This document shows, one piece after another, positions 8,695-15,549 of a stretch of 40,650 bases of DNA. The DNA is from Planctomycetota bacterium. GTDB taxonomy: Bacteria > Planctomycetota > SZUA-567. The position numbers and the translations under genes were made by a program. The DNA is taken from positions 1 through 40,650 of the forward strand of contig JAIRTL010000043.1 of NCBI GenBank assembly GCA_031254915.1. Reading direction: 5' to 3'. The notes beneath the pieces were generated by a model. The model worked only from the letters and a program-made list of their open reading frames with translations, had not been told where the DNA came from and did not search any database. The first letter of the stretch is position 1, and every line of letters begins with the position of its first letter.

Positions 8695-10509
8695 ATGTCC
8701 AAACGCAGTGTGGTGATTCTGGCGGCGCTGGCGGCGCTTTTGACCGCCTTCTCGCTCGCCCTGTCGCGGCGCGACTCGAGCGACTGGCGCGCGAGCCGCG
8801 CCCGGCGTCTGTTTCCCTTTCCGTGGCTGGCCGTGAACTCGATCATCATCGACCGGCCGGGCGAGGAACAGATCGCGTTCGAAAAAACCTGGGCCGGCGA
8901 ATGGCTGGTCGTGCTCGACGGCGGCAACATGGACAGCCTCAATCCGCAGGCGGTGGAGGAGCTTTCCGCGCTCGTCATGCTGCCGTGGCGCGAAACCGTC
9001 CCCGGGCTTTCGGCGCCGGAGCCGGACGGCGCCGTATCCGTGACCGCCGCCGCGGGCGGCGAAACGGTGCGGATCGCCTTCGGCGAAACGCGGCAAAACC
9101 TCCGCGCCGCCATCGTGGACGGCCACGCCGCCGCCGTGTACGGCGTGAACCAGGACTTCGCCAAGGTCCTCGATTGGCCCCGCGAACGCTTCCGCAACCT
9201 CAACCTGCTCGCCGCGCCGGCGGGCAAGCGGCCGGTGCGGATCACGATCGCTCCCGGCCCGGAAGTGCGGACCGTCCTGGAGCGCCGTGACGCGGGATGG
9301 GCGATGGCGGAGCCGGTCGAGTGGCCTGTGGAGGCGGCGAGGCTCGATACGCTCCTCAGGTGGATGGAAAACCTGCGCGCGGACTCGATTGCCGCGGAGA
9401 CGACCGGCGACGCCGAATGGTTCGGCTTCACCGCCGACTCCGTCTTTGTCGAGGCGGTGTTCGCGGACGACGAGGGCGTCCAGACGGTGCGCCGGGTGGA
9501 AATCGGCAGGGAGTCGGTCGAAAACGATTCCGAGTCCTACGCCAGGGCGATCGGCCGCAATCCGGTGTTCACCGTGTCGCGGATGACGCTGGACGAAATA
9601 TCCCTGGAGCTTGGACGCCTGCATCCCGGCGACTGGGCGAACTTCTACCGGCAGCGGACGCTGAACCTGCTCGGCTCCGAAATGCCGCGCCGGATCGTTG
9701 TGGAGCGGCTTCTCCCGACGCCCGCAAAATTGTCCATGGAAATGTACTATGAACTGGACGAGGTCCGCTGGCGCGGCACGCTCGAGAAGGACGGCGTCGT
9801 CCAGTCGTTCCCTGTCGATCCGCCGGCGGCGGAGGATCCGTCTCGGCCGCTGAACGCGCTCATCGCCGGACTCTCGCGCCTGCGCATCAAATACTTCCTC
9901 GCCGACCAGAATCCGGGGCCCGAGACCGCCCGCTGGACAGCGCACCCGGCGTGGAAATTCACCACCTGGAGCGCCGGCGGAGCGCAAAACCCCACCCTCA
10001 CGCTTTATGCGGCCGACGCCGAGGGGAACCTTCCCCCCGGATCGCCGTACGCCGAGGGGACGCCGGGGCCGGTCGAACTGCGACCGCTGCAGGGCATGCC
10101 GGAATTCGTCGGCGTCGCCGCCTCCACGGGCGACCGCGCGGCGGTTCTGGAACTATATTCCGACTCCCTCTACCTTTTGTGCCAGCCGCTCTATCGCTTC
10201 CACACCAGGCATGTGGTCGACAGCGACACCGCCGGTTGGGCGAGCGTCGCGATCGAGTCGGCGGACGGCGTCCGCACCTATGTCCGCGAGCCGAGAGGCG
10301 TGAGCGAACAGTGGTGGCTCGAGGATGGGACGCCGCTCATGGACGACAACAACCGCTTCGTGATCACGGCGATGGGTTTGTCGCAGTTGCACGCGCTCGC
10401 ATTCGCCGCCGAGGACGCGTCCGGCGATAAATTTGGGCTTGACCGACCGGTGATTACCGCGATAGTTTATGGGGCTCCCGGGGGGGGGGGGGCGGCGCGG
10501 GGCGGATAA
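8695..10509 (+). CDS. DUF4340-domain protein, truncated by frameshift at a 13-G tract
   Basis: This 604-aa protein has an N-terminal signal anchor (SVVILAALAALLTAFSLALS) and repeated beta-rich DUF4340 modules, such as IIIDRPGEEQIAFEKTWAGE and VRTVLERRDAGWAMAEPVEW. DUF4340 proteins accompany GldA/GldFG exporters and are thought to act outside the inner membrane; their function is unknown. The ATG at 8695 (MSKRSVVIL) is chosen over the upstream in-frame ATG because the hydrophobic anchor follows directly. The frame ends in GAPGGGGAARGG just after a run of 13 G. In the next frame the expected last beta-strands continue without a gap to 10651. One G fewer would give a protein of about 652 aa. The shift could be phase variation, a real mutation or a sequencing error. 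Confidence 0.85.
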   Translation: MSKRSVVILAALAALLTAFSLALSRRDSSDWRASRARRLFPFPWLAVNSIIIDRPGEEQIAFEKTWAGEWLVVLDGGNMDSLNPQAVEELSALVMLPWRETVPGLSAPEPDGAVSVTAAAGGETVRIAFGETRQNLRAAIVDGHAAAVYGVNQDFAKVLDWPRERFRNLNLLAAPAGKRPVRITIAPGPEVRTVLERRDAGWAMAEPVEWPVEAARLDTLLRWMENLRADSIAAETTGDAEWFGFTADSVFVEAVFADDEGVQTVRRVEIGRESVENDSESYARAIGRNPVFTVSRMTLDEISLELGRLHPGDWANFYRQRTLNLLGSEMPRRIVVERLLPTPAKLSMEMYYELDEVRWRGTLEKDGVVQSFPVDPPAAEDPSRPLNALIAGLSRLRIKYFLADQNPGPETARWTAHPAWKFTTWSAGGAQNPTLTLYAADAEGNLPPGSPYAEGTPGPVELRPLQGMPEFVGVAASTGDRAAVLELYSDSLYLLCQPLYRFHTRHVVDSDTAGWASVAIESADGVRTYVREPRGVSEQWWLEDGTPLMDDNNRFVITAMGLSQLHALAFAAEDASGDKFGLDRPVITAIVYGAPGGGGAARGG

Positions 10510-10651
10510 ATCCGACGAAACGCTGTTGCGCCTCGCGATCGGCGACGAGGTCCCCGGCACGGGGGCGAGGTACGCGCAACTCGACGGCGAGGGGGCGGTG
10601 TTCATCGTGCCCAACGCGATCGCGGACGCCTTGAGGGAGGAATATCGCTGA
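10469..10651 (+). pseudogene. frame-shifted C-terminal segment of the DUF4340 protein
   Basis: Read in the frame one base later, the sequence after the G tract gives RRGADKSDETLLRLAIGDEV and then a strand-like end with YAQLDGEGAVFIVPNAIAD. This resembles the usual close of a DUF4340 module and not an independent gene. It has no ribosome site, and its first ATG overlaps the preceding coding sequence. It is best read as the missing end of the upstream protein. Confidence 0.75.
10480..10492 (+). repeat. homopolymer tract of 13 G inside the DUF4340 gene
   Basis: There are thirteen consecutive G bases. No other run of this length occurs in the window. A length of 12 or 15 would keep the whole DUF4340 frame open; 13 stops it within six codons after the tract. 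Such tracts slip during replication and underlie on/off switching in several pathogens. They are also classic sites of assembly error. Confidence 0.95.
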
Positions 10652-10678
10652 CGGGCGGGGCGCTCGCCCCGGCGTCAG
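10648..10678 (+). terminator. GC-rich hairpin after the DUF4340 gene
   Basis: CTGACG and CGTCAG enclose GGGGCG/CGCCCC, giving a strong stem that starts at the DUF4340 stop codon. No T tract follows, so it may slow or protect the transcript and not be a true intrinsic terminator. It marks the boundary between the exporter genes and the dksA-like gene. Confidence 0.5.
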
Positions 10679-10829
10679 GCCTGGAGAAGGACATTCGTCC
10701 GGCCGACACAATCATATGCCGACCGACGGCGATCCCGCCTTTGGGCGCCTGCGGGTAAAAGGGGGCGTGGCGGCGCGGAAGCGGGATCGCGCCCTTCGAA
10801 GGGAATGACTGCACCAACGGGATGAAGAA

Positions 10830-11801
10830 ATGACGAAAGCGAAGAAACCAGCCGAGGCCGAAGTCGAAAAAGCGAAGAAAGCCAAGGCCAGGTCCCCCAG
10901 CCGGTCGAAAGCCGCGCCGAAAGCGAAGGCCGCGTCCAAGCCCGCGTCCGCCAAGGCAAAAACGGCGGCGAAGGCGAAGCCGGCCGAGGCGAAAAAACCG
11001 GCCGCCAAGGTGAAAACCGCGGCGGAGGCGAAGAAGCGGGAAAAACCGGAGAAAGCGGAAAAAACGGCCGCCAGGGCGAAGCCCGCCAAGTCCGCCGAAA
11101 CGTCGAAACAGATCAAGAGGGCCAAGACCGCTTCGGATGCGGCGGTTGCCGCGCCGGAACGCGCATCCGAAAAGGCGGAGAAGCCGGAAAAAGCCGAAAA
11201 ACCGATCCAGCCCGCGCCGGAGCGCCGCGAGCGCAAGATTCCTCCCTTCGCCAACGCCGGTCTCGCCGTGATGACGGCGTCGAAAAAGCCCGCCCTTTCC
11301 GTGGCGCCGGCGGTCATGATTCTCGGCAAGACCAACAACGCCAAGGTCGATCAGCCGGAAAGGGCGATCGAGCGCAAACTGTCCAAGAAGGAACTTGCGG
11401 AAATCCAGAACGCGCTTATTGAAAAACGCGAACGGCTGCTCGCCGGCATGCGCAGGGAGCTCGCCGTCCAACGCGAGCGCGCCGAAAGCAAGGCGGCTGA
11501 CGAGGTCGACAAGGCCACCGACGCCTACGACGAGGATCTGTCCTTCGAAATCGCCACCGCCAACGACCAGGAACTGTCCGAGATCCAGATCGCGCTGGAG
11601 AAAATCGAAAAAGGCACCTACGGCGAATGCGAGGTCTGCGGTTGCACCATCTCCCCGTCGCGGCTGAAAATCCTTCCCTCCGCCACCACCTGCGTGTCCT
11701 GTCGCGGCCAGGAAGAGATGTCCCGCCGGCGCGACGACAGCAATCTCATCTTCAGCATGATGAACGGCGAAGACGGCGATCCCGAGGCGGGCGACATGTA
11801 G
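10830..11801 (+). CDS. DksA/TraR-family C4 zinc-finger protein with histone-H1-like N-terminal tail
   Basis: The protein has 323 aa, about twice the usual DksA length. Residues 1 to about 140 are almost only Lys, Ala, Pro and Glu (KAKAASKPASAKAKTAAKAK style), resembling eukaryotic H1 or bacterial Hc1/AlgP tails that bind DNA. From about 180 a coiled coil carries DEVDKA at 224-229, matching the DxxDxA tip motif by which DksA acts in the RNA polymerase secondary channel. The zinc finger is C267-x2-C270-x17-C288-x2-C291. The protein is therefore likely a ppGpp-linked transcription factor with an added DNA-binding tail. The ribosome site is weak (GATGAAG). The start is uncertain within the low-complexity region but the frame is not. 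It begins a run of three plus-strand genes with short gaps. Confidence 0.9.
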   Translation: MTKAKKPAEAEVEKAKKAKARSPSRSKAAPKAKAASKPASAKAKTAAKAKPAEAKKPAAKVKTAAEAKKREKPEKAEKTAARAKPAKSAETSKQIKRAKTASDAAVAAPERASEKAEKPEKAEKPIQPAPERRERKIPPFANAGLAVMTASKKPALSVAPAVMILGKTNNAKVDQPERAIERKLSKKELAEIQNALIEKRERLLAGMRRELAVQRERAESKAADEVDKATDAYDEDLSFEIATANDQELSEIQIALEKIEKGTYGECEVCGCTISPSRLKILPSATTCVSCRGQEEMSRRRDDSNLIFSMMNGEDGDPEAGDM

Positions 11802-11846
11802 ACGCCGCGTGTCGGGGACGACGCGACCCTCCGCGGAGGCAGGATC

Positions 11847-12548
11847 ATGCCCGCCACAGCGAAAGAAGAGTACGCCTCCGCCCCGGACGGCCGCGGAAAG
11901 GCGGCGACGTACGGCGCCGTGATGGTCTGGACGCTGTGCGCCGCCGGCTTTGTGTGGCTCGCCGCCATCGACCTCGACTGGAAGCGGAACCACGACCTCG
12001 CCCTCGAGCAGGGCGACATCGCGAAATACGCGCGCCATTACGACCTTTCGCGCCGGCATTACGAAGAGGCGGTCCGGATCAACCCCTACAGCGCCGACGC
12101 GCATCTTCTTCTCGCCCTCCTCTACGACCGGCGCCTGGCCGACAACGAACAGGCGCTCAAACATTATCTTTACGCCCGGAAGTACGCGCCGGACCATGAA
12201 TATACCGGGATGATCGACAGCTCCATCGAGGTGCTGGAACGTATCCGCTCCGGCGTGATCGAGGATCCGGTGGACGCGCTCGCCGACATGGAGGATGCCG
12301 CGCTCGACGGCTATCCCGAAATCTTCCGCCTGCGGCTTGATCCGGCGCTCGCGGCGGATGCGGATTCCTACTATCGGGGCTGGGCGGCGCGCGGGCGGGG
12401 AACGCTTGCCTATCGGCGCATGGTCCGCGAGGGGGACGGCGGCTGGCGGGCGGTTTTGGATCTGGCCTACGCGGACGGCTCGGTCATGTCCGCGCATTTT
12501 CGCGCCGTTCCCGGCAGGCCGTGGCGCATGATGCTGGCTTTCCCGTGA
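11847..12548 (+). CDS. membrane-anchored TPR-repeat protein of unknown function
   Basis: The protein has 233 aa. One hydrophobic segment near residues 22-42 (GAVMVWTLCAAGFVWLAAI) is followed by tetratricopeptide-like helices at about 60-125 (HYEEAVRINPYSADAHLLLA and QALKHYLYARKYAP). The C-terminal part may form a small beta domain (about 185-233). The topology is probably a cytoplasmic N-terminus with the repeats outside the inner membrane. The ribosome site GGAGGCAGG precedes the ATG. It lies 45 bases after the dksA-like gene and 21 bases before the chorismate mutase-PyrK fusion, so it is probably co-transcribed with both. I recognise no named family and cannot give a partner or role. Confidence 0.82.
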   Translation: MPATAKEEYASAPDGRGKAATYGAVMVWTLCAAGFVWLAAIDLDWKRNHDLALEQGDIAKYARHYDLSRRHYEEAVRINPYSADAHLLLALLYDRRLADNEQALKHYLYARKYAPDHEYTGMIDSSIEVLERIRSGVIEDPVDALADMEDAALDGYPEIFRLRLDPALAADADSYYRGWAARGRGTLAYRRMVREGDGGWRAVLDLAYADGSVMSAHFRAVPGRPWRMMLAFP

Positions 12549-12569
12549 CGCAATCCGGAGGAAAGACGC

Positions 12570-13661
12570 GTGTCGCTCGATGAACTTCGCGAACAGATCG
12601 ATTCGATGGACGGCGAAATCGCCCGGTTGCTGCGCGACCGGGCGGCCGCCGCCAGAAAAATCGCCGCCGAAAAAGCCGCCTCCGGCCTGCCGGTGCGCGA
12701 TCCGGCCCGCGAGGAGGCGGTCATCGCCGATCGCGTCCGGCGGGCGGAAGGAGGCTATCCCGCCCATTCGGTCATGAACATTTTTCGGGCGATCGTCGCC
12801 GAGACGGTCGCGCTCCAGGAAGGGGAACTGCGCCGGAGGATGTGCGCGCCCGCGTGTCCCGGCCCGTCCGGCAAGCGCGACGAACTGGCGCGCATCGTCG
12901 AAAACCGGGAACTCCGCCCCGGCTTCAACCGCATGCGGCTCGCCGCGCCCGGGGCCGACCGCTTGTTCCGGCCGGGCCAGTTCTTCCAAATCGCGCCGCG
13001 TCCCCGCGAAGGCTCGCCGTTCCTTCGCCGGCCTTTCGCGCCGTCGGAACTGACTCCGGACGGCCTCGCCTTCGTCTACGCCGTCGTCGGCGGCGGGACG
13101 GAACTCATGACCCGCCTGCGGCCGGGAGACGACGCCGGACTCCTCTTCCCCCTCGGTCGCGGCTATACGCTTCCCGCCCCCGGTTCGCGCGCCGTCCTCG
13201 TCGGCGGCGGCTGCGGCGGGCCAAGCCTCGGACCGCTCGCCGCCGCGCTCGCGGCCGCATCAGTCGAGACGGTCGCGGTGCTGGGCGCGCGCACGGCGGA
13301 AAAACTGGTCGGCGACGACTGTCTCGGCGCCCACGTCGGCCGGCTGCTGTCCTGCACCGACGACGGCAGCGCCGGCATGGCGGGAACCGCAGCCGACGCC
13401 CTCCTCTCCCTCCTCGACGCCGGCCCGGCCGACGCGATATACGCCTGCGGGCCGACGCCGATGCTCCGCGCCGTCGCCAAAATCGCGGCGGAGCGCAACG
13501 TATTCTGCGAAGTGTCCCTGGAAGAACGAATGGCCTGCGGCTTCGGCGCCTGCGTGGGCTGCGCGGTGGAAATGCTCACCCGGGACGGCGCCGCGAAATA
13601 TGGCCGCGTCTGCCGCGACGGTCCGGTCTTCGACGCCAAAACCCTCGCCTGGCGCGCGTGA
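12570..13661 (+). CDS. chorismate mutase (AroQ) fused to PyrK-like FAD/2Fe-2S electron transfer protein
   Basis: This 363-aa protein has two clear parts. Residues 1 to about 90 are an AroQ-type chorismate mutase with the catalytic set R7, R24, K35, D44, R47, E48 and Q83 by analogy to the E. coli enzyme (LPVRDPAREEAVI is diagnostic). Residues from about 100 to 363 are a PyrK-like ferredoxin-reductase module. It has RPGQFFQI, an FAD-binding RRPFAPS, an NAD-site VGGGCGG, ACGPTPM, and a 2Fe-2S cluster in MACGFGACVGCAVE with a final Cys in YGRVCRDGPVF. PyrK normally passes electrons from dihydroorotate dehydrogenase B to NAD. No pyrD is in the window. Translation starts at GTG (12570) with GGAGGA seven bases upstream. 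There is no stop or restart between the domains, so it is a true single frame. The fusion is unusual. Confidence 0.88.
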   Translation: MSLDELREQIDSMDGEIARLLRDRAAAARKIAAEKAASGLPVRDPAREEAVIADRVRRAEGGYPAHSVMNIFRAIVAETVALQEGELRRRMCAPACPGPSGKRDELARIVENRELRPGFNRMRLAAPGADRLFRPGQFFQIAPRPREGSPFLRRPFAPSELTPDGLAFVYAVVGGGTELMTRLRPGDDAGLLFPLGRGYTLPAPGSRAVLVGGGCGGPSLGPLAAALAAASVETVAVLGARTAEKLVGDDCLGAHVGRLLSCTDDGSAGMAGTAADALLSLLDAGPADAIYACGPTPMLRAVAKIAAERNVFCEVSLEERMACGFGACVGCAVEMLTRDGAAKYGRVCRDGPVFDAKTLAWRA

Positions 13662-13696
13662 CGGCGAATCCGTTTGCATCCGCCGGTATCGTTTTC

Positions 13697-13738
13697 GGGG
13701 AGGAGAACCTTTCCGCGGAAAGGCTCTCCTCCTCCCCC
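13697..13738. terminator. strong bidirectional hairpin between convergent genes
   Basis: The perfect inner palindrome CCTTTCCGCGGAAAGG is flanked by GGGGAGGAGA and its complement, with one mismatch and one small bulge, giving a stem of about 17 base pairs. It lies between the plus-strand chorismate mutase-PyrK gene and the minus-strand gene ending at 13856, so it can serve both. There is no strong T tract on either side. Confidence 0.75.
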
Positions 13739-13855
13739 CTCTCCAAAGATTTCCGCGGCGTTTCCGCAAATAGTCGACCTTTTCCCGGCGCGTTTTTGGT
13801 TGGCGCGGTCGAACCGGAAAACGCGACGGCGGGGCCGATCATTTCCGAAAACGCG

Positions 13856-14419
13856 CTAGGCGGGGGGCGGAGCGTTGCCGGCGGAATCGGCGTCGTAGTC
13901 GAAGAGGTTGGCGAGGGCTGTTTCCGTCTCGCGCAGTTCCTCGGCCGTCGCCTCGGGGGCGCACAGTTCGGTGGTTTCCCGGGTTCGTTTGTCGTAGAGG
14001 ACGAGCACTTCGCCTTCCGGGGTGCGTCGTGTCGCGTCGAGGCGCAGTATCCGCCGCCGCGCCAGGATGAGTGCGAGGACATAGCGGAACAGGAGCCGGC
14101 GCGGTTCCGTGACCGGCGCCAAGTCGTCGTAGAAGGCGAGGAGGCGGTCGTAATCGATTTTCCGTTTCGCGGGACCGTCCTTTCCGGATCGCGGCTTGTT
14201 TTTCCAGTATGAGAAAAACCCGGTTTTGTCCACGTCGGGCCATGCCGCCGCAGCGTAGTCGCGACGCTCGAAATCGTCGCCCCGCTCGACGAGGGCGGAG
14301 TAGAACGTTTCGCCCGGGGCGATTCCCTCGCCCGTCGCCGCGCATGTCCGGCTGCCCCTGCCTATCCGCCATTGTTCCGCCATTTGGTCCCGGGTTTCCT
14401 TCGCGATCGGGTACGGCAT
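13856..14419 (-). CDS. conserved protein of unknown function with CAATGE motif
   Basis: The protein has 187 aa from MPYPIAKETRDQMAEQW. Near the start is RTCAATGEGIAPGETFYSAL, followed by ERGDDFERRDYAAAAW. This is a pattern I associate with small planctomycete proteins of unknown function (a Cys-Ala-x-Thr-Gly turn, then an FYSAL strand). A basic helical middle (PRRLLFRYVLALILARRRIL) is followed by RRTPEGEVLVLYDKRT and an acidic helical end. No enzyme motif is seen. The frame is open upstream to 14554 but overlaps the preceding gene, so the ATG at 14419 is chosen, although its ribosome site is weak. It lies downstream of a small zinc-ribbon gene and folE2 and probably shares their transcript. 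Confidence 0.72.
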   Translation of the reverse strand: MPYPIAKETRDQMAEQWRIGRGSRTCAATGEGIAPGETFYSALVERGDDFERRDYAAAAWPDVDKTGFFSYWKNKPRSGKDGPAKRKIDYDRLLAFYDDLAPVTEPRRLLFRYVLALILARRRILRLDATRRTPEGEVLVLYDKRTRETTELCAPEATAEELRETETALANLFDYDADSAGNAPPPA

Positions 14420-14459
14420 CTCGAGAAATTCACGAAGAGTGCAAAAATGCGCGAGTCCG

Positions 14460-14657
14460 TCAATATGCCTGGAAGATGCGCTGGTCGGTGCCTTCGCCGC
14501 CCTGGCCGACCTTGAGCTCGATTTTTCGCGCACAGCGCGGGCACCAGCCGACATAGGCTTTGCCGGCGGCGTTCTTGTAGATGCGCCCGTAGACGTTGCA
14601 GCACGTGAAATGGATGCCTATATGGTCGCGTTTTTGCGCGGGTTTTTCAGCCCCCAT
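14460..14657 (-). CDS. small zinc-ribbon-like protein
   Basis: The protein has 65 aa from MGAEKPAQKRDHIGIHFTCC. The cysteines in FTCCNVYGRIYKN and GWCPRCARKIELKVG can bind one zinc ion as a ribbon. The end (GTDQRIFQAY) is also conserved in proteins I recall from planctomycetes, usually annotated as hypothetical. The frame extends 18 residues further upstream, but MGAEKPA is the more natural start; the ribosome site is weak in either case. It lies 64 bases after folE2 and 40 bases before the next gene on the same strand. A nucleic-acid or metal-related role is possible but unproven. Confidence 0.75.
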   Translation of the reverse strand: MGAEKPAQKRDHIGIHFTCCNVYGRIYKNAAGKAYVGWCPRCARKIELKVGQGGEGTDQRIFQAY

Positions 14658-14721
14658 GTCTTCGTCCCCGCTTCGTTGTGCGCTTCCCCGGGTCCGCCGG
14701 GGCGTCGCCATTGTTGACTGT

Positions 14722-15546
14722 TCATTGCCGCCCGCGCTTCCTCCGCCAGGAAATCTCCGCGAAGGCGTTGTGGTCGTGGATGCTTTCGAGCGTTTCCGCC
14801 CGGACGGAAAGCCATTCTATCCGGTCGTCGCGGCGCAGGACGTCCGCGACGTGGCGCACCACGTCCTCGACGAAGGCCGGGTTTTCGTACATGCGCATGG
14901 TGACGGCGCGCTCATCCTCGCGTTTGAGGAGCGGCAGCACCGGGGACGATCCGGCGCTCTCGGCCACCTCCACCAGTTCCTCTATCCAGACCATTCTCGG
15001 GAGGCCGCTCTTTCGGCGCGCGGCGCGGATGTCGAGGTCGACGTAACCGCGCTGGTTGTGGGCGCCGTAGTCGGAGATCGCCTTGCTGCACGGGCAGAGG
15101 GTGGCGATGGGCGTGCGCACGCCGACGACGAAGTCGTCGCCGGCGCCGTTGACTTCGGCCGTATAGCGGCAGTCGTAGCACATGAGGGAGACGGATCCCG
15201 ACGACGGCGCGGCGCGTTCCATGAAATAGGGGAAGCGCACCTCGACGCGCGCGCGTTCGGCCTCGAGCCGCTCGCGCAGGGCGCGGACGATGTCGGGGAG
15301 CGTTTCCATGTCGACGAGGTCGCGGTGTTCGTGGAGGACCTCGACGAAACGGCTCATGTGCGTGCCTTTGTAGTGTTGCGGCAGGCTGACGGACAGGGAC
15401 AATTCCGCCGCCGTCCGCTGGCGCTCGCGCGCCTTGTCGCGCACCGCGATCGGATAGCGCAGGCCGCGCACCCCCACCAGGTCGATGGGGAGTTCGCGGT
15501 CGTCGCGCCCCGCCTGCACATCCGCCATGAGCATCGCTTTGGCCAT
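14722..15546 (-). CDS. folE2: GTP cyclohydrolase I type 2 (FolE2)
   Basis: This 274-aa cytosolic enzyme converts GTP to 7,8-dihydroneopterin triphosphate, the first step to folate and, in some bacteria, queuosine. FolE2 is the metal-flexible form often kept for low zinc. Family marks include ADVQAGRDDRELPIDLVGV at the start, CPCSKAISDYGAHNQRG with the metal-binding Cys near residue 150, and ESIHDHNAFAEIS near the end. The ATG at 15546 lies 3 bases beyond the stop of the antiporter gene, which suggests translational coupling. In-frame ATGs five and seven codons later (MLMADVQ, MADVQ) are also possible. Its association with small zinc-ribbon genes may point to metal economy, but this is inference. 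Confidence 0.97.
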   Translation of the reverse strand: MAKAMLMADVQAGRDDRELPIDLVGVRGLRYPIAVRDKARERQRTAAELSLSVSLPQHYKGTHMSRFVEVLHEHRDLVDMETLPDIVRALRERLEAERARVEVRFPYFMERAAPSSGSVSLMCYDCRYTAEVNGAGDDFVVGVRTPIATLCPCSKAISDYGAHNQRGYVDLDIRAARRKSGLPRMVWIEELVEVAESAGSSPVLPLLKREDERAVTMRMYENPAFVEDVVRHVADVLRRDDRIEWLSVRAETLESIHDHNAFAEISWRRKRGRQ

Positions 15547-15549
15547 AGG

